Assembly (NCBI RefSeq): GCF_003386205.1
Contig: NZ_QRDY01000002.1
Span: 124,001-188,000, forward strand
Source of the DNA: Cohnella lupini
Lineage (GTDB): Bacteria > Bacillota > Bacilli > Paenibacillales > Paenibacillaceae
Direction: 5' to 3'
DNA: 64,000 nucleotides
The translations under genes were made by a program, and so were the position numbers. Position 1 is the stretch's first letter; the number at the start of each line of letters is the position of its first letter. A model generated the notes under the pieces. That model saw only the letters and a list, made by a program, of their open reading frames with translations, was not told the DNA's origin and ran no database searches. Positions 42,106-52,600 of the stretch are shown here, piece by piece.

Positions 42106-43031
42106 CGGCCATGAGCTTAGGAACGAATACGGCGATATCGTTGCGAGGAATCAAGCTGCAGCATGATAAGTTTACTCTTGGCCCGCTTCATTGCGAGATT
42201 CCCCGCGGGATGGTTACGGCTATCGTCGGACCGAACGGCTCCGGTAAGAGCACGTTATTCCGAGCTATCCTCGGGCTAGAGCCTCTCCAATCGGGCGAGA
42301 TCGAGGTGCTGGGATCGAAGATTGATTTCGGGGAAGACGATTCATACAAAGCTCGAATCGGCTTTCTTGCGGAAAACCCTCATGCTCACGAGAATAGCTT
42401 TACCGCCGACGAGAAGGCCCAATTCGCCTCCCACTGGTATCCCGGATGGGATTGGGAGCGGTATCGCAAGCTATTGCGGCATTTCGACGTGGACGGTAGC
42501 GTAAAATTATCTAAGCTGTCCAAGGGGATGCGACGAAAAGTCGAGCTTGCTATCACGTTGGCGCACGATCCCGAGCTGCTGTTGTTGGATGAACCTTCGT
42601 CCGGCCTCGATCCGTTTGCTTGGAAGACGATGCTTGAAGAGTTACAACGCTACTTGGAGCCGGGCGATCGTACTTTGATTCTCGCTACTCACATCCTGGA
42701 AGAAATCAGGCGGTTGGCGGACTATATCCTGTTTCTCAATCGGGGAAAGATTTTGGGTTTATACGAGAAAGATCGACTTCTGGACGATTGGAGAACGATA
42801 GTCGTACAACAGCATGAAGCCAAAGGCTTCGGTAACGAGGCGCTGCAGCGAACTCCTGGTTTGCAAGGATTGGCGGAAGCCGGACCCGGCGTGTACCGCT
42901 TGGAAGTGAACGAGCCCGAGCAAGGGGAAGCCTATTGCCGTTCTAACGGATTTCAGGTGCTGGCGGTTCAGCGCATGGAACTGGAAGATATATTAAGCTG
43001 TTTGATCCGGAAGGAGGAAGCTAAACGATGA
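42102..43031 (+). CDS. ABC transporter ATP-binding protein
   Basis: 309 aa. Walker A VGPNGSGKSTL, signature LSKGMRRK, Walker B LLLLDEPSSGLDP, and the switch His in LATHILEE are all present. A ~90-residue C-terminal extension follows. It may drive the membrane protein encoded first in the operon. Its end overlaps the next ATPase gene by four bases. Confidence 0.92.
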   Translation: MTAMSLGTNTAISLRGIKLQHDKFTLGPLHCEIPRGMVTAIVGPNGSGKSTLFRAILGLEPLQSGEIEVLGSKIDFGEDDSYKARIGFLAENPHAHENSFTADEKAQFASHWYPGWDWERYRKLLRHFDVDGSVKLSKLSKGMRRKVELAITLAHDPELLLLDEPSSGLDPFAWKTMLEELQRYLEPGDRTLILATHILEEIRRLADYILFLNRGKILGLYEKDRLLDDWRTIVVQQHEAKGFGNEALQRTPGLQGLAEAGPGVYRLEVNEPEQGEAYCRSNGFQVLAVQRMELEDILSCLIRKEEAKR

Positions 43032-43936
43032 ACTCGCTTCAAGTCGAACGAATCATTAAAAATTATGGCGACAAAACGGCGGTAAACGGCCTCAGCTTCA
43101 ATGTGGCGGAGGGTGAAATTTACGGATTGCTTGGTGCCAACGGTGCCGGCAAAACAACGACGATGCGCATGGTTTTGGGACTTATTTTACCGGACGAGGG
43201 CAACATTCGTTATCTGGGCAAAGCCTACGGCAAAGAGCAGCTTAGCATGCTGGGGTACTTACCGGAGGAGAGGGGCATGTATCCGAAGATCAAGGTGAAC
43301 GAACAAATTGTTTATCTGGCTCAGCTCCGCGGAATGTCCCGCAAGGATGCCGACCAGAACCTGAAGCGTTGGCTCGATAAGTTTCAGGTACCCGAATATT
43401 ACGGCAAGAAGGTCGAAGAGCTGTCCAAGGGAAATCAACAAAAAATTCAATTTATCGCGGCCGTCATCCATAATCCTAAAATTCTTATCCTCGACGAAGC
43501 GTTCAGCGGATTGGATCCGGTCAACGTAGAGCTGCTGAAATCGACGGTCAAGGAGCTTCGCGACGGCGGCACGAGTATCGTATTCTCCACTCACCGTATG
43601 GAGCACGTGGAAGAGTTATGCCGCAATATTACGATCATGCATAAGTCCAACCCGGTACTGCAAGGACCGATCAAAGACATCAAGAAGAAATTTCCGCAGG
43701 AGCGGGTCATGGTGACGGCCGCGGAAGGCAGTATCGCCGGCTTGGAATCGATCGCCGGTGTCGAGAAAGTCATTCGTCACGAGCATGGCGGTTACGAGCT
43801 CAAAGTGAGCTTGCCGGATGCCGGTCAACGAATTCTGCAGCATGCGATGTCGCAAGGTCCGATTACGCGCTTCGAAGTGATGGAGCCGACGCTTAACGAA
43901 ATCTTCATTAAGACGGTAGGTGAAAACCATGAATAA
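43028..43936 (+). CDS. ABC transporter ATP-binding protein (NatA/YhaQ-type)
   Basis: 302 aa. Walker A LLGANGAGKTTTM, signature LSKGNQQKI, Walker B ILILDEAFSGLDPVN and H-loop FSTHRME are intact. Note the Q in place of the usual signature end. The C-terminal extension of ~80 residues (RVMVTAAEGSIAGLESIAGV) is usual for NatA-like proteins. It is translationally coupled to the NatB-like permease that follows. Confidence 0.92.
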   Translation: MNSLQVERIIKNYGDKTAVNGLSFNVAEGEIYGLLGANGAGKTTTMRMVLGLILPDEGNIRYLGKAYGKEQLSMLGYLPEERGMYPKIKVNEQIVYLAQLRGMSRKDADQNLKRWLDKFQVPEYYGKKVEELSKGNQQKIQFIAAVIHNPKILILDEAFSGLDPVNVELLKSTVKELRDGGTSIVFSTHRMEHVEELCRNITIMHKSNPVLQGPIKDIKKKFPQERVMVTAAEGSIAGLESIAGVEKVIRHEHGGYELKVSLPDAGQRILQHAMSQGPITRFEVMEPTLNEIFIKTVGENHE

Positions 43937-45197
43937 CGGCTTATGGACGGTGCTGGTATTTACTCTTCGGAACAAAATGCGGAGCAAGGCTTTCATAATC
44001 ATGACATTAGTATTGGCGGTATTGCTTGTCGTTGTCGGAAATCTTCCATACTTAATCGATAAGCTCAGCGGGGGAGACAAGGCCACGAAAGTCGGCTATG
44101 CGGAAGGTCAACAGCCCGCCGTCGTGCAGGGGCTGAAGGATTATTACGGACAATTGCCCGAGCCCGATATCGAGCTCGTATCCATTGCCGGTTCGGAGCA
44201 ACAGTTAAAGGATGCTCTAGAGAAGGGCGATGTCAGCGGATATCTGCTCTTCGCGGACGATGCGGCAACCGGATTCCCGAAAACGACCTATAACGCGAAG
44301 AGCGCGTTCGAAGGCGGTACGTCCTCGTCCTTGACGGGAGCACTCCAGAAGGTCAAGACGGATATGATCATCAAGGACGCCGGCATGAGCGACGAGCAGA
44401 AAACTCAATTGTCCACGCCGGTATCGCTGGAGACGCAGAAGGTCAGCTTCTCCAATGAACAAGGCAAAACCGAGGAAGAGCAAGGGATGGCTATCGCCCT
44501 CACTTATGTGATGATCATTCTGCTGTTCATGGCGGTAATGATCAGCGGTCAATTGATCGCTACTGAGATCACGGCCGAGAAGAGCTCCCGCGTCATGGAG
44601 ATTATCGTGACGAGCGTTTCCCCGTTGAAGCAGATGTGGGGCAAAATTCTCGGAACATTCATCGTAGCCATGGTTCAGCTCATCATTCTCATCGGCGCTT
44701 TGGTAGCCAATCTTATGCTGCCTCACAATTCCGAATCGCTCGATCAACTCGGAATCGACTTAAGCGTGCTCGATATGTCCTTGGTCGTATACGCGGTATT
44801 ATTCTACTTGGCGGGCTTCTTCCTGTACGCGACGCTGTTCGCCGCGATCGGGTCGATCGTCAGCCGGACGGAGGATCTCGGCCAAGCGCTGCTCCCGGTT
44901 ACGATGCTTACGCTGGTCGGCTTCTACATCGCTTTGTTCGGACTCACGCATCCGGATCATATTCTGATTCTGGTGTGCCAATATATCCCGTTCTTCTCGC
45001 CGTTCCTCATGTTCCTCAGGATCGGCTTGGCCGAACCGGCTTGGTGGGAGATCGTTCTGTCCATCGGAATCCTGTTGGCCTCGATTCTCGGAATCGGCTG
45101 GCTCTCCGCGAAGATCTACCGCGTCGGCGTTCTGATGTACGGCAAACGCCCGTCGGTGAAAGAAATCGCGAAGGCTATGCGGGCTTATAAGGTTTAA
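43929..45197 (+). CDS. ABC transporter permease (NatB/YhaP-type)
   Basis: 422 aa ABC-2 type. One N-terminal helix (FIIMTLVLAVLLVVVG), a ~150-residue extracellular domain, then a cluster of five helices in the C-terminal half (ALTYVMIILLFMAVMISGQL, ILGTFIVAMVQLIILIGALV, VVYAVLFYLAGFFLYATLFA, LPVTMLTLVGFYIALFGL, ILLASILGIGWL). ITAEKSSRVMEIIVTSVSP is the NatB family phrase. The likely task is export of sodium or a toxic compound with the preceding ATPase. ATG 43929 is preferred to GTG 43920 since AGGTG lies six bases before it. Confidence 0.9.
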   Translation: MNNGLWTVLVFTLRNKMRSKAFIIMTLVLAVLLVVVGNLPYLIDKLSGGDKATKVGYAEGQQPAVVQGLKDYYGQLPEPDIELVSIAGSEQQLKDALEKGDVSGYLLFADDAATGFPKTTYNAKSAFEGGTSSSLTGALQKVKTDMIIKDAGMSDEQKTQLSTPVSLETQKVSFSNEQGKTEEEQGMAIALTYVMIILLFMAVMISGQLIATEITAEKSSRVMEIIVTSVSPLKQMWGKILGTFIVAMVQLIILIGALVANLMLPHNSESLDQLGIDLSVLDMSLVVYAVLFYLAGFFLYATLFAAIGSIVSRTEDLGQALLPVTMLTLVGFYIALFGLTHPDHILILVCQYIPFFSPFLMFLRIGLAEPAWWEIVLSIGILLASILGIGWLSAKIYRVGVLMYGKRPSVKEIAKAMRAYKV

Positions 45198-45295
45198 GTA
45201 CTTTGAAAACCTCGTTATAGTGATGGTGGTTATAATTCAGACTGAGTACAACATCATTTGAGACTTTTATTGGTTACAAATAAGACTAGTTATCG

Positions 45296-45333
45296 AGCCA
45301 ATGAGATCAAACTCCTGATCTCATTGGCTTTTT
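45296..45333 (+). terminator. Terminator of the ABC operon
   Basis: Perfect 14-bp stem AGCCAATGAGATCA (45296-45309) with TGATCTCATTGGCT (45316-45329), then TTTT. Confidence 0.95.
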
Positions 45334-45627
45334 GCGTGGAAGAATGTTTACTTGGATGACGTAAAATTATTGCGCACCAGAATTTGCGGCCTTAAGAGGC
45401 AACAAAAAAGTAGAGTTGAACCAAAAAGAATTTATTATCGGTAATGGTGTCTTACAAGGAACGCTTTGCGAAATTGGTTGATTATGCAAAGGGTTTCTAT
45501 CGAATGAATTGCCGGTCCCAAACTGTTAACTGATGTACCTTCCACAGATTAAGGGACATAAATAATAAGCGCTGTTACAATTGTAGCAGCGTAGGAAACA
45601 AGGCAGTTGAATATCGGCGGCGCAGTG

Positions 45628-45660
45628 AAGCTCTCAATTTTTTTTAGAGCTCTTTTTTGT
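45628..45660 (+). terminator. Orphan terminator
   Basis: AGCTCT (45629-45634) pairs with AGAGCT (45646-45651), then six T. No protein gene lies within 400 bases upstream, and the ABC operon already has its own terminator. Confidence 0.65.
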
Positions 45661-45781
45661 TTTTTTGTTCAAATATTATCATCCTTGCGAAATACTATGA
45701 CATTAACAGCGTTGTTGAAATGGTAATTTTTTGAATATTTACTTTTTAGTTTAAATTGAGGTAGGCAATATTCGGAAAATA

Positions 45782-45810
45782 TTGACACGAATTATTTTGT
45801 TTGATAGATT
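45782..45810 (+). promoter_or_regulatory. Promoter of the subtilase pair
   Basis: Perfect -35 TTGACA (45782-45787), 17-bp spacer, TAGATT (45805-45810). It implies a 5' leader of about 190 bases. Confidence 0.5.
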
Positions 45811-46009
45811 CATCTGTAGGTTATGAGTCATGTTGGTGTAATGTAATCTAACATAGAAAACGTTTTATTAAATTAATTAGAAGAAAGGTGGATATGAAAA
45901 TCGTGTAAAGGGAATGAGAGGTGGTGAATTCAGTGTTTTTTCTGCTAATTTTATACTAATATATTAATATTTATTCAAAAGTTCATTTCTAACATAAGGA
46001 GAGATAATT

Positions 46010-49000
46010 TTGAAAATAAATACAGCAAAACTGACTTTGACGATCGGGCTCTCTGCATTGCTAATAATCGCTTCCGTATCGCCGATTAGCAGAATTCGCG
46101 CCGAGTCGGCAAGTCTTTTCCCGTCTTCGACGCAGGGAGAAAAAAACAAGCCAAGGAAAAGTCAGTGGCAAGCGGCAACGCCGATTTCAAATCAAGGCGT
46201 GAAGACTCCGGACAAATCCGCAAGCGATAGCGCCAGTCTAGTTCCGCCCGCCTTAGAGGGTGGAACAAAAGACGCTTTATTCAGAGGCGGCGCAGCGAAT
46301 ATAGCCGATCCTTCAACGGATCGAATTATCGTGAAATATAAGAGCGGACTGAACGTATCCCAATTCCAAGCGAAATATGCGTTAAAAGAGAGGCTTAAGC
46401 TCGCCGAATCCGGCCTTGAAGTATTTCAAGTTCCGAAGGGCGCGAAAGTGAACGACGTTGTTGCCAAGCTCCAAAAAGATCCGAGCGTCCTATACGCCGA
46501 GCCTGATTATAAGATTAACGGCGGCAAAGCCGGCAACATCGGTACTTCCCCGGCCGGAGCTAAGCCAGTCGGCGGGATTGACGCGAAGGCCTCGAAAGCA
46601 TCGGAACAACCGACTGCGGGAATCGCGGAAGCCGAGCTTCCTAACGATCCGCGTTTCGGCGATCAGTGGGGCCTGCATAATGTCGGTCAATATGTAGAAG
46701 CCGTAAATGTAATTGACGGTCAAGATATGGACGTGCCCGAAGCATGGGAGCATACGATGGGCGAGGATGTCGTCGTGGCCGTCCTGGATACGGGCGTCGA
46801 TATCACGCACCCGGATTTGAAGAATAACATTTGGACGAATGCGAAAGAAATTCCCGGTAACGGTATCGATGATGACGGAAACGGATTCGTGGATGACGTT
46901 CATGGATGGGATTTTTACAATCAGGACGAAACCGTGTACGACATGGCGGACGTTGATAGTCACGGAACGCAAGTGGCGGGCTTAATCGCGGCCGAAGCTC
47001 AGAACAATATCGGTATTGCCGGTGTCGCGCCTAAGGCGAAGATCATGCCGATCAAGGTTCTGGGGCCGAATAACTTAGACGGATATATTTCCGATGCCAT
47101 CAAAGGGATTCAGTATGCGGAATACATGGGAGCCAGAATCGTTAACGTAAGCTGGTCTATCCCTTATCACAGTCAGGCTTTGGAGGATGCAATCGATGCT
47201 TCGTCGATGTTTTTCGTGGCAACGGCTGGCGTTTTAGAAGAAAATGTCAGAGACAACGATGAAGATCCCGTCTATCCCGCATCCTATGACAGCGATAACA
47301 TCTTATCCGTCGCCGGGGTAGCAGCCGATACAACGGGCCTCATGTGGGATTCGAGATACGGATTTGATTCCGTCGATATCGCTGCTCCGAGTTCGTTTCA
47401 ATTGTCTACTTATCCTAGCGTAGATATTGGATTAGGGGCTCAAATAGAGACTCCGAAATATAAAGCTATCTTCAATTCTTTTGGGCTGGAGAACATCGGC
47501 AATGCTAGCGATATTTTAAGATCGACGGCGTTTGAGAAATCTTTGGGATTCTTCGGATTGGACCCGTTATCCCCGTCTACGAAAGTTCTTCTCGTTCAAG
47601 ATGACCAAATGGATGACGACCCTAAAAGCGCTAAGGGGCTTTATCAACAGTTCCTTATAGACGCCGGCTACACGTTCGATACGGTCACGGTTTATTCCAA
47701 AGACGCATACGGAAACCCGACCGACAATGAGGGGCCGTCGTTAAAGACTTTGAAAGAGTATCCTATCGTCGTTTGGTTTACGAGCGAAGCGTACGGGGTT
47801 GAAGGCACGCCGCCGATCACGACGTTGACCCAGAACGATCAAGCGAATCTGACAGCCTATTTGAATCAAGGCGGAAACTTGTTTCTGAACGGGCTGGACA
47901 CGATTTATGGAATCGAAAACTCTTATTTCTTGAAGAATATGCTGCATTTGGATTATGTCAGAGAAAATCTTGCGTACAACGAATATTGGAATCATTTCCA
48001 AGGCGCCCCGGGAACGATTTTCGATGGATTTAGATTCAGTCTGTTTAACGAAAATGCTTACCCTACAATGGACTTTATTCGTTCGAACGATCCGTCTATC
48101 GCGAAGATCAACTTGGAAGTACCCGTGGGCGATTATACTTACGGCATGAATCCCAATTGGTTGGATGTCAATTTGGATGGGTCCCAGCTCGCTGCCGCGA
48201 ATGCAAGCGGAGTTGCGGCGCTCATCATGAGTCAGACTCCGGAAGAAAGCAATTCGATTCTTAAAGAAAGAATCATGGTGAGCGGAAGGGATCTTCCTGA
48301 TCTCAAAAGGTATACGGCGAGCGGGAAGTTAATCAATGCAAACCGCGCTTTAACGGATGACGATATTTCCGGAATGCCTATCCGCGGAGAGAGTCTTGAC
48401 GGAGTGCTTGATTCGAATGCAGACAAGGACGACGTCTATTTCAAGCATTTGAACAAGGGAGATAAGCTCAATGTGAAGTTGACGGGAGATGCGGGCACGG
48501 ATTTCGATCTCTATGTATACGGTCCATCCGCGGTCACGGTAACCCAAGCAGAAGGGATGATCTCTAGTTCCGAGAATTCGGGGACTTCGAACGAAAGCAT
48601 CTCGTTCCTGGCACCGGAAACCGGATATTATTACGTAGACGTATTCGCGTATGAGGGTAGCGGTAAATATTCGTTCTCCATCCCTCGCGACAACGCTGCG
48701 GGAATCTATGAGGATACGTCCGACAAGATAGACTTTGAGGGCGCATGGTTCTCGGTTTCCAATTCGGAGTTCTCGGGGGGGGCGGCGAAGCAGCTTAATT
48801 CCTCCGGAAAAGCTAACTTCTCGTTCACGGGGTCGAAAATCGAATGGATCGGCTTCAAGAACAAGGACCAAGGAAAGGCGAATGTCTACATCGATGGGGT
48901 GAAGGTCGCTTCTCCGTCCTTGGTCAGCAATGCGTTAACGGCCAAGCAATCCATCTATAAGAGCACTCTCCCCTATGGTTTCCATACCATTACGATAGAG

Positions 49001-49531
49001 TGGTCGGCCGATAATCTGAACCCGAAGGACGGTCGGGATCATGCGGCGCTCTTCATTAACGTGGACTTCTTAGTCGTTTCCGGTTCTCCGGCGGATGTAC
49101 CTACTAATGACAAGAAAATGATAATCGAAGAGGCTTATCCGTTGTCCGGAATGTCGAATAACGATTCGCTAGTTCAATATAAAGGCGCATGGAACATGAA
49201 TGTTTCGGCTCTTCACTCCGGCGGTACGGCTAGAGTGTCGAGTAAGGCCGGAGATTACGTCCAATTGAACTTCAGGGGCTCGAAGGTAAAGCTGCTGGCG
49301 AATACGGGAAATAACCGAGGCAAAGCCAGAATTTACATCGATGATCAGCCCGTCGCCGTTATCGATCTCTATAGCGAGAAGTTCTTCATGAGGGTGCCAG
49401 TGTTCGTATCCGAAAACCTCGGCGAGGGTCAGCACACGATCAAAATGGAAAACTTGGACGAGAAGAACGAAACTTCTTCAGGAACCTTGATTTCTATTGA
49501 TGCGTTCGAGATCACGAAATCGTCGGATTAA
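46010..49531 (+). CDS. Subtilase (S8)-fold protein lacking the catalytic Ser and oxyanion Asn
   Basis: 1173 aa from a TTG start behind AAGGAGAG. Signal peptide (~1-31), I9-type propeptide (~104-168, RIIVKYKSGLN to YAEPDYKI), peptidase S8 domain (~215-760), PPC domain (~797-892) and two related beta-sandwich modules (~905-1022 and ~1052-1168). Asp260 (VAVLDTGVD) and His318 (DSHGTQVAG) of the triad remain. The oxyanion Asn, normally in AAGN, is Val408 (VATAGV). The nucleophile segment, normally GTSMAxPHVAG, reads GSQLAAANASG, so the Ser position is Gln726. A ~240-residue insert between ~465 and ~710 resembles a flavodoxin-like/ThuA-type fold. No SLH or sortase signal. The frame is intact with no decay, so it looks like a pseudoprotease under selection; its role is unknown. 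Confidence 0.88.
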   Translation: MKINTAKLTLTIGLSALLIIASVSPISRIRAESASLFPSSTQGEKNKPRKSQWQAATPISNQGVKTPDKSASDSASLVPPALEGGTKDALFRGGAANIADPSTDRIIVKYKSGLNVSQFQAKYALKERLKLAESGLEVFQVPKGAKVNDVVAKLQKDPSVLYAEPDYKINGGKAGNIGTSPAGAKPVGGIDAKASKASEQPTAGIAEAELPNDPRFGDQWGLHNVGQYVEAVNVIDGQDMDVPEAWEHTMGEDVVVAVLDTGVDITHPDLKNNIWTNAKEIPGNGIDDDGNGFVDDVHGWDFYNQDETVYDMADVDSHGTQVAGLIAAEAQNNIGIAGVAPKAKIMPIKVLGPNNLDGYISDAIKGIQYAEYMGARIVNVSWSIPYHSQALEDAIDASSMFFVATAGVLEENVRDNDEDPVYPASYDSDNILSVAGVAADTTGLMWDSRYGFDSVDIAAPSSFQLSTYPSVDIGLGAQIETPKYKAIFNSFGLENIGNASDILRSTAFEKSLGFFGLDPLSPSTKVLLVQDDQMDDDPKSAKGLYQQFLIDAGYTFDTVTVYSKDAYGNPTDNEGPSLKTLKEYPIVVWFTSEAYGVEGTPPITTLTQNDQANLTAYLNQGGNLFLNGLDTIYGIENSYFLKNMLHLDYVRENLAYNEYWNHFQGAPGTIFDGFRFSLFNENAYPTMDFIRSNDPSIAKINLEVPVGDYTYGMNPNWLDVNLDGSQLAAANASGVAALIMSQTPEESNSILKERIMVSGRDLPDLKRYTASGKLINANRALTDDDISGMPIRGESLDGVLDSNADKDDVYFKHLNKGDKLNVKLTGDAGTDFDLYVYGPSAVTVTQAEGMISSSENSGTSNESISFLAPETGYYYVDVFAYEGSGKYSFSIPRDNAAGIYEDTSDKIDFEGAWFSVSNSEFSGGAAKQLNSSGKANFSFTGSKIEWIGFKNKDQGKANVYIDGVKVASPSLVSNALTAKQSIYKSTLPYGFHTITIEWSADNLNPKDGRDHAALFINVDFLVVSGSPADVPTNDKKMIIEEAYPLSGMSNNDSLVQYKGAWNMNVSALHSGGTARVSSKAGDYVQLNFRGSKVKLLANTGNNRGKARIYIDDQPVAVIDLYSEKFFMRVPVFVSENLGEGQHTIKMENLDEKNETSSGTLISIDAFEITKSSD

Positions 49532-49603
49532 TCGAAAAGTTTCATAGTGCTAGATTCGTCGGCGGTGTAAAGCAACTAACTTTTCTGAAACGGGGAACCC
49601 AAC

Positions 49604-52600
49604 TTGAAGAAAACATATCTGACTAAGATAGCTTACGCGTCCGCGTCGCTGCTGATTCTATGGAACACGCTAGCAACAGGCGCATCCGCGACGAGCAGCC
49701 CGTCGATGGGCTCCAGCCTGATTCGTCCGGGCGATCTATATGCTGACTGGCAATCTGCTTCCAAATTAAAGTCTGAGGGCGAAAAAACGGAAAACGTAAT
49801 TTCACCCGATATCAACACGACTTCCTCGGAGCTGGTTAACGTAATCGTGCAGTTAAGCGGAGACCCTGTAGCGGTCAGGCAATATTCCGCGAAACAGACC
49901 GGAGGTCGTTCTTTATCCGCTAGCGTCATGAAGCAAGCGGTCGTAGAGGAGCAATCGACGTTCCTGAGGGCTGCAAGTTCCGACGGCATCGGCATGGAGA
50001 TCAACTATAAATACAATACGGTATTTAACGGAATGGAAGTGACGATTCAAGCGAATCAAATTCCGGAACTTGCGAAAATCGACGGAGTGCTTTCGATCCA
50101 TAAGAACGCTAACTATTATCCTATTCCCGTAGCCGAGCCCGAAGCGTCTGTGGCAGCCGCAACCTACGATATGGATCCGCTCGCGCAGATCGGCGTCGAC
50201 GAAGCATGGGATATGGGCTTGAGCGGAATTAATCAAGAAACCGGAGAAGCGCTGAAGATAGGAGTCGTGGATACCGGGGTCGATTACTTTCATCCGGATA
50301 TCGCTCCCGCTTATGCGGGCGGGTGGGATTCAGTGAATGAAGATGACGATCCTTATGAGGATTTGCCGACTCCGCAAAGCGAGGGTAGCTTTCACGGCAC
50401 GCACGTGTCGGGAACGATTGTCGGAAGAGCAATGAATCCGGATGCCGACATTGTACAGAAAGGGGTCGCATACAATGCGGAGCTGCATGCCTACAAAGTA
50501 TTGGGGCCGGCAGGCGGCTCTAGCGCGCAGGTCATCGACGGTATCGAACATGCCGTCATCGACGGGATGGACGTTATTAATATGTCTTTGGGTTCCGACG
50601 CGGAGAAGGATCCGAACTCCCCGGATTCCATCGCGGTTAATAATGCGGTACTCAACGGGGTCGTCGTCGTTATCGCGAACGGCAATGCGGGTGCTTCTGG
50701 TGAATACTATTACTCTATGGGATCCCCTGCGGGAGCGCAGTTAGCCATATCGGTAGCGGCCGTTACCGGCAAGAGCGCTTATTATAATTCATCCGTTCAA
50801 TATGCAATCGATGGCGCGACGCCGAAAACCGACGATCCTTCGGTTATGGCCGCCGTTTACGAGCCTCTTCAACTGGTGGGATGGAAAACCGGAGAGGACG
50901 ATTTTGCGCAAATGTTCGCGGATAGCCAAGAAGCCGTGTATGTCGGTTTAGGGACGAAGAGGGATTTCCAAAGCGTCGACGTCGCGGGTAAAGTCGTTTT
51001 TGTTTCGCGGGGATCTAACTCCCTATTGGAAAAATCGGAGAACGCCGAAGCGAATGGCGCCAAAGCCGTAATCGTGTTTAACGGAATCGAGAAGAAAGAG
51101 AGCGGCATGGACGTTCCGAATCTATCGCCGAATATACCGGGAAGGAACGGCCCTGTCGGAGAAGGGTTGTACACGGGTCCGACTAAACACGGTATTCCGA
51201 CGTTCGATATGGCCGGAGCATACGGAAGGGCTATCGCTGCGGAAATATCGGCTGCTCCGGGCGGGCAATTAAAGTTTACGTTCGGTTCGATCTTTCAAGC
51301 GATATCGGATGACGGGAATAAAATCGCCTCGTTCAGCTCGCGGGGGCCGAATTCGGACGGGAATTACAGCATTAAGCCCGACCTTGGCGCACCCGGAGTG
51401 AATATCAATTCCTCGTGGCCGACATACGGAGATCCGGACTACTCGCAAGCCTATAACAGAATCAGCGGAACAAGTATGGCAACGCCTCACGTGGCAGGCT
51501 TAGCGCTTCTTATGAAGGAGGCGCATCCGGACTGGTCGCCGCGGGATATCCGGGCTGCTCTCGCCAACACGGCGGAAGTTCTTCATGAAGACTCGGATAC
51601 CTTGTACGATGTGTACTCCCAAGGGTCGGGGCTTGTCAATATCGCCCGTGCGGTGAAGACGCCGGCCGTGCTCCATGCGATGGATAATATCGATATTATC
51701 AAGTACGATGAATACGGCAATATGGAAGATTCGGAAATGCCAAGCGAGGCTAGTAATGTAAGCTTCGGTATGATGACGCCCGGAGCGGTTTCGGTGAAAC
51801 CCTTGCAGCTTAAGAATTTGTCGGGTGTTGAGCAGACCTATACGGCGCGTGTGGAAATGCATACCGATGTGACTTCCGATCCTAACGGTCCGATTCCGAC
51901 GCCGGACGGAAGTGATATTCAATTAAAGTTTATCAATTTTGCGGATCAACAGAATCCGAAAATTACAGTAGCTCCAGCGGATTCTAACGATCCTTATGCC
52001 GGAGTTCAAACTCTCGCGCTTATGGCTACTGCATCTAGCGATGCCTACGGCGTTTATGAAGGCGAAGTCGTACTGGAGAGCGATACCGTCGGCATACCTG
52101 CGCTTCATCTTCCTTTTGTCATTCACGTGGGAGAAGATACCGGGGACAATGATTTCGCATTGCATGATTTGACAATGTCGGATTACAAGATCTCGCCGCA
52201 ATGGACGACGTCCGATATTTCGTTTACCTTGAATTCAACCGACATCAACTATATCGAAGCTGAAATCATTGATAACAACGGACAATATGTCGGAACCATT
52301 TCCGAGCTAAAAGACATTGACGAGAACACGAAAAAATTGAACCTCTTCGCTCCTGGACGATACACCTTTGAAAGATTCGATGGCAGCTATGTTTACGGAA
52401 GCATAGACGAAGCTGGGAACTTTCTTGTCGGCAGTCTAATAGATAGCGGGTTGTATAAGCTCTATATCCTGGGTGTCCATGTTTTAGAGGACGGAACCTA
52501 TAATGAGGATGACGTTGAAGTTGCGATAAAATCATTCGCAGTCGATTATGGCCATTCGGTGCCGGGGGCGGACACCGGAACGATATGGGTTGATCCGGAG

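Larger units (their letters stand above)
45340..46009. other. AT-rich intergenic region with an orphan hairpin, terminator and promoter
   Basis: No gene is supported. It holds: a hairpin CGCTG.TAC-AATT-GTA.CAGCG (45570-45591); a terminator without a gene in front (45628-45660); a promoter (45782-45810); a palindrome AAAACGTTTT (45857-45866); and two Shine-Dalgarno-preceded mini-frames, ATG 45894 (4 codons) and GTG 45924/45933 (8-11 codons). A 29-codon frame near 45445 lacks a ribosome site. The G+C content is clearly below the neighbours. Confidence 0.6.

Noticed and set aside
45445-45534. 29-codon frame in the gap before the subtilase pair
   Set aside because: No ribosome site and no recognised homology.
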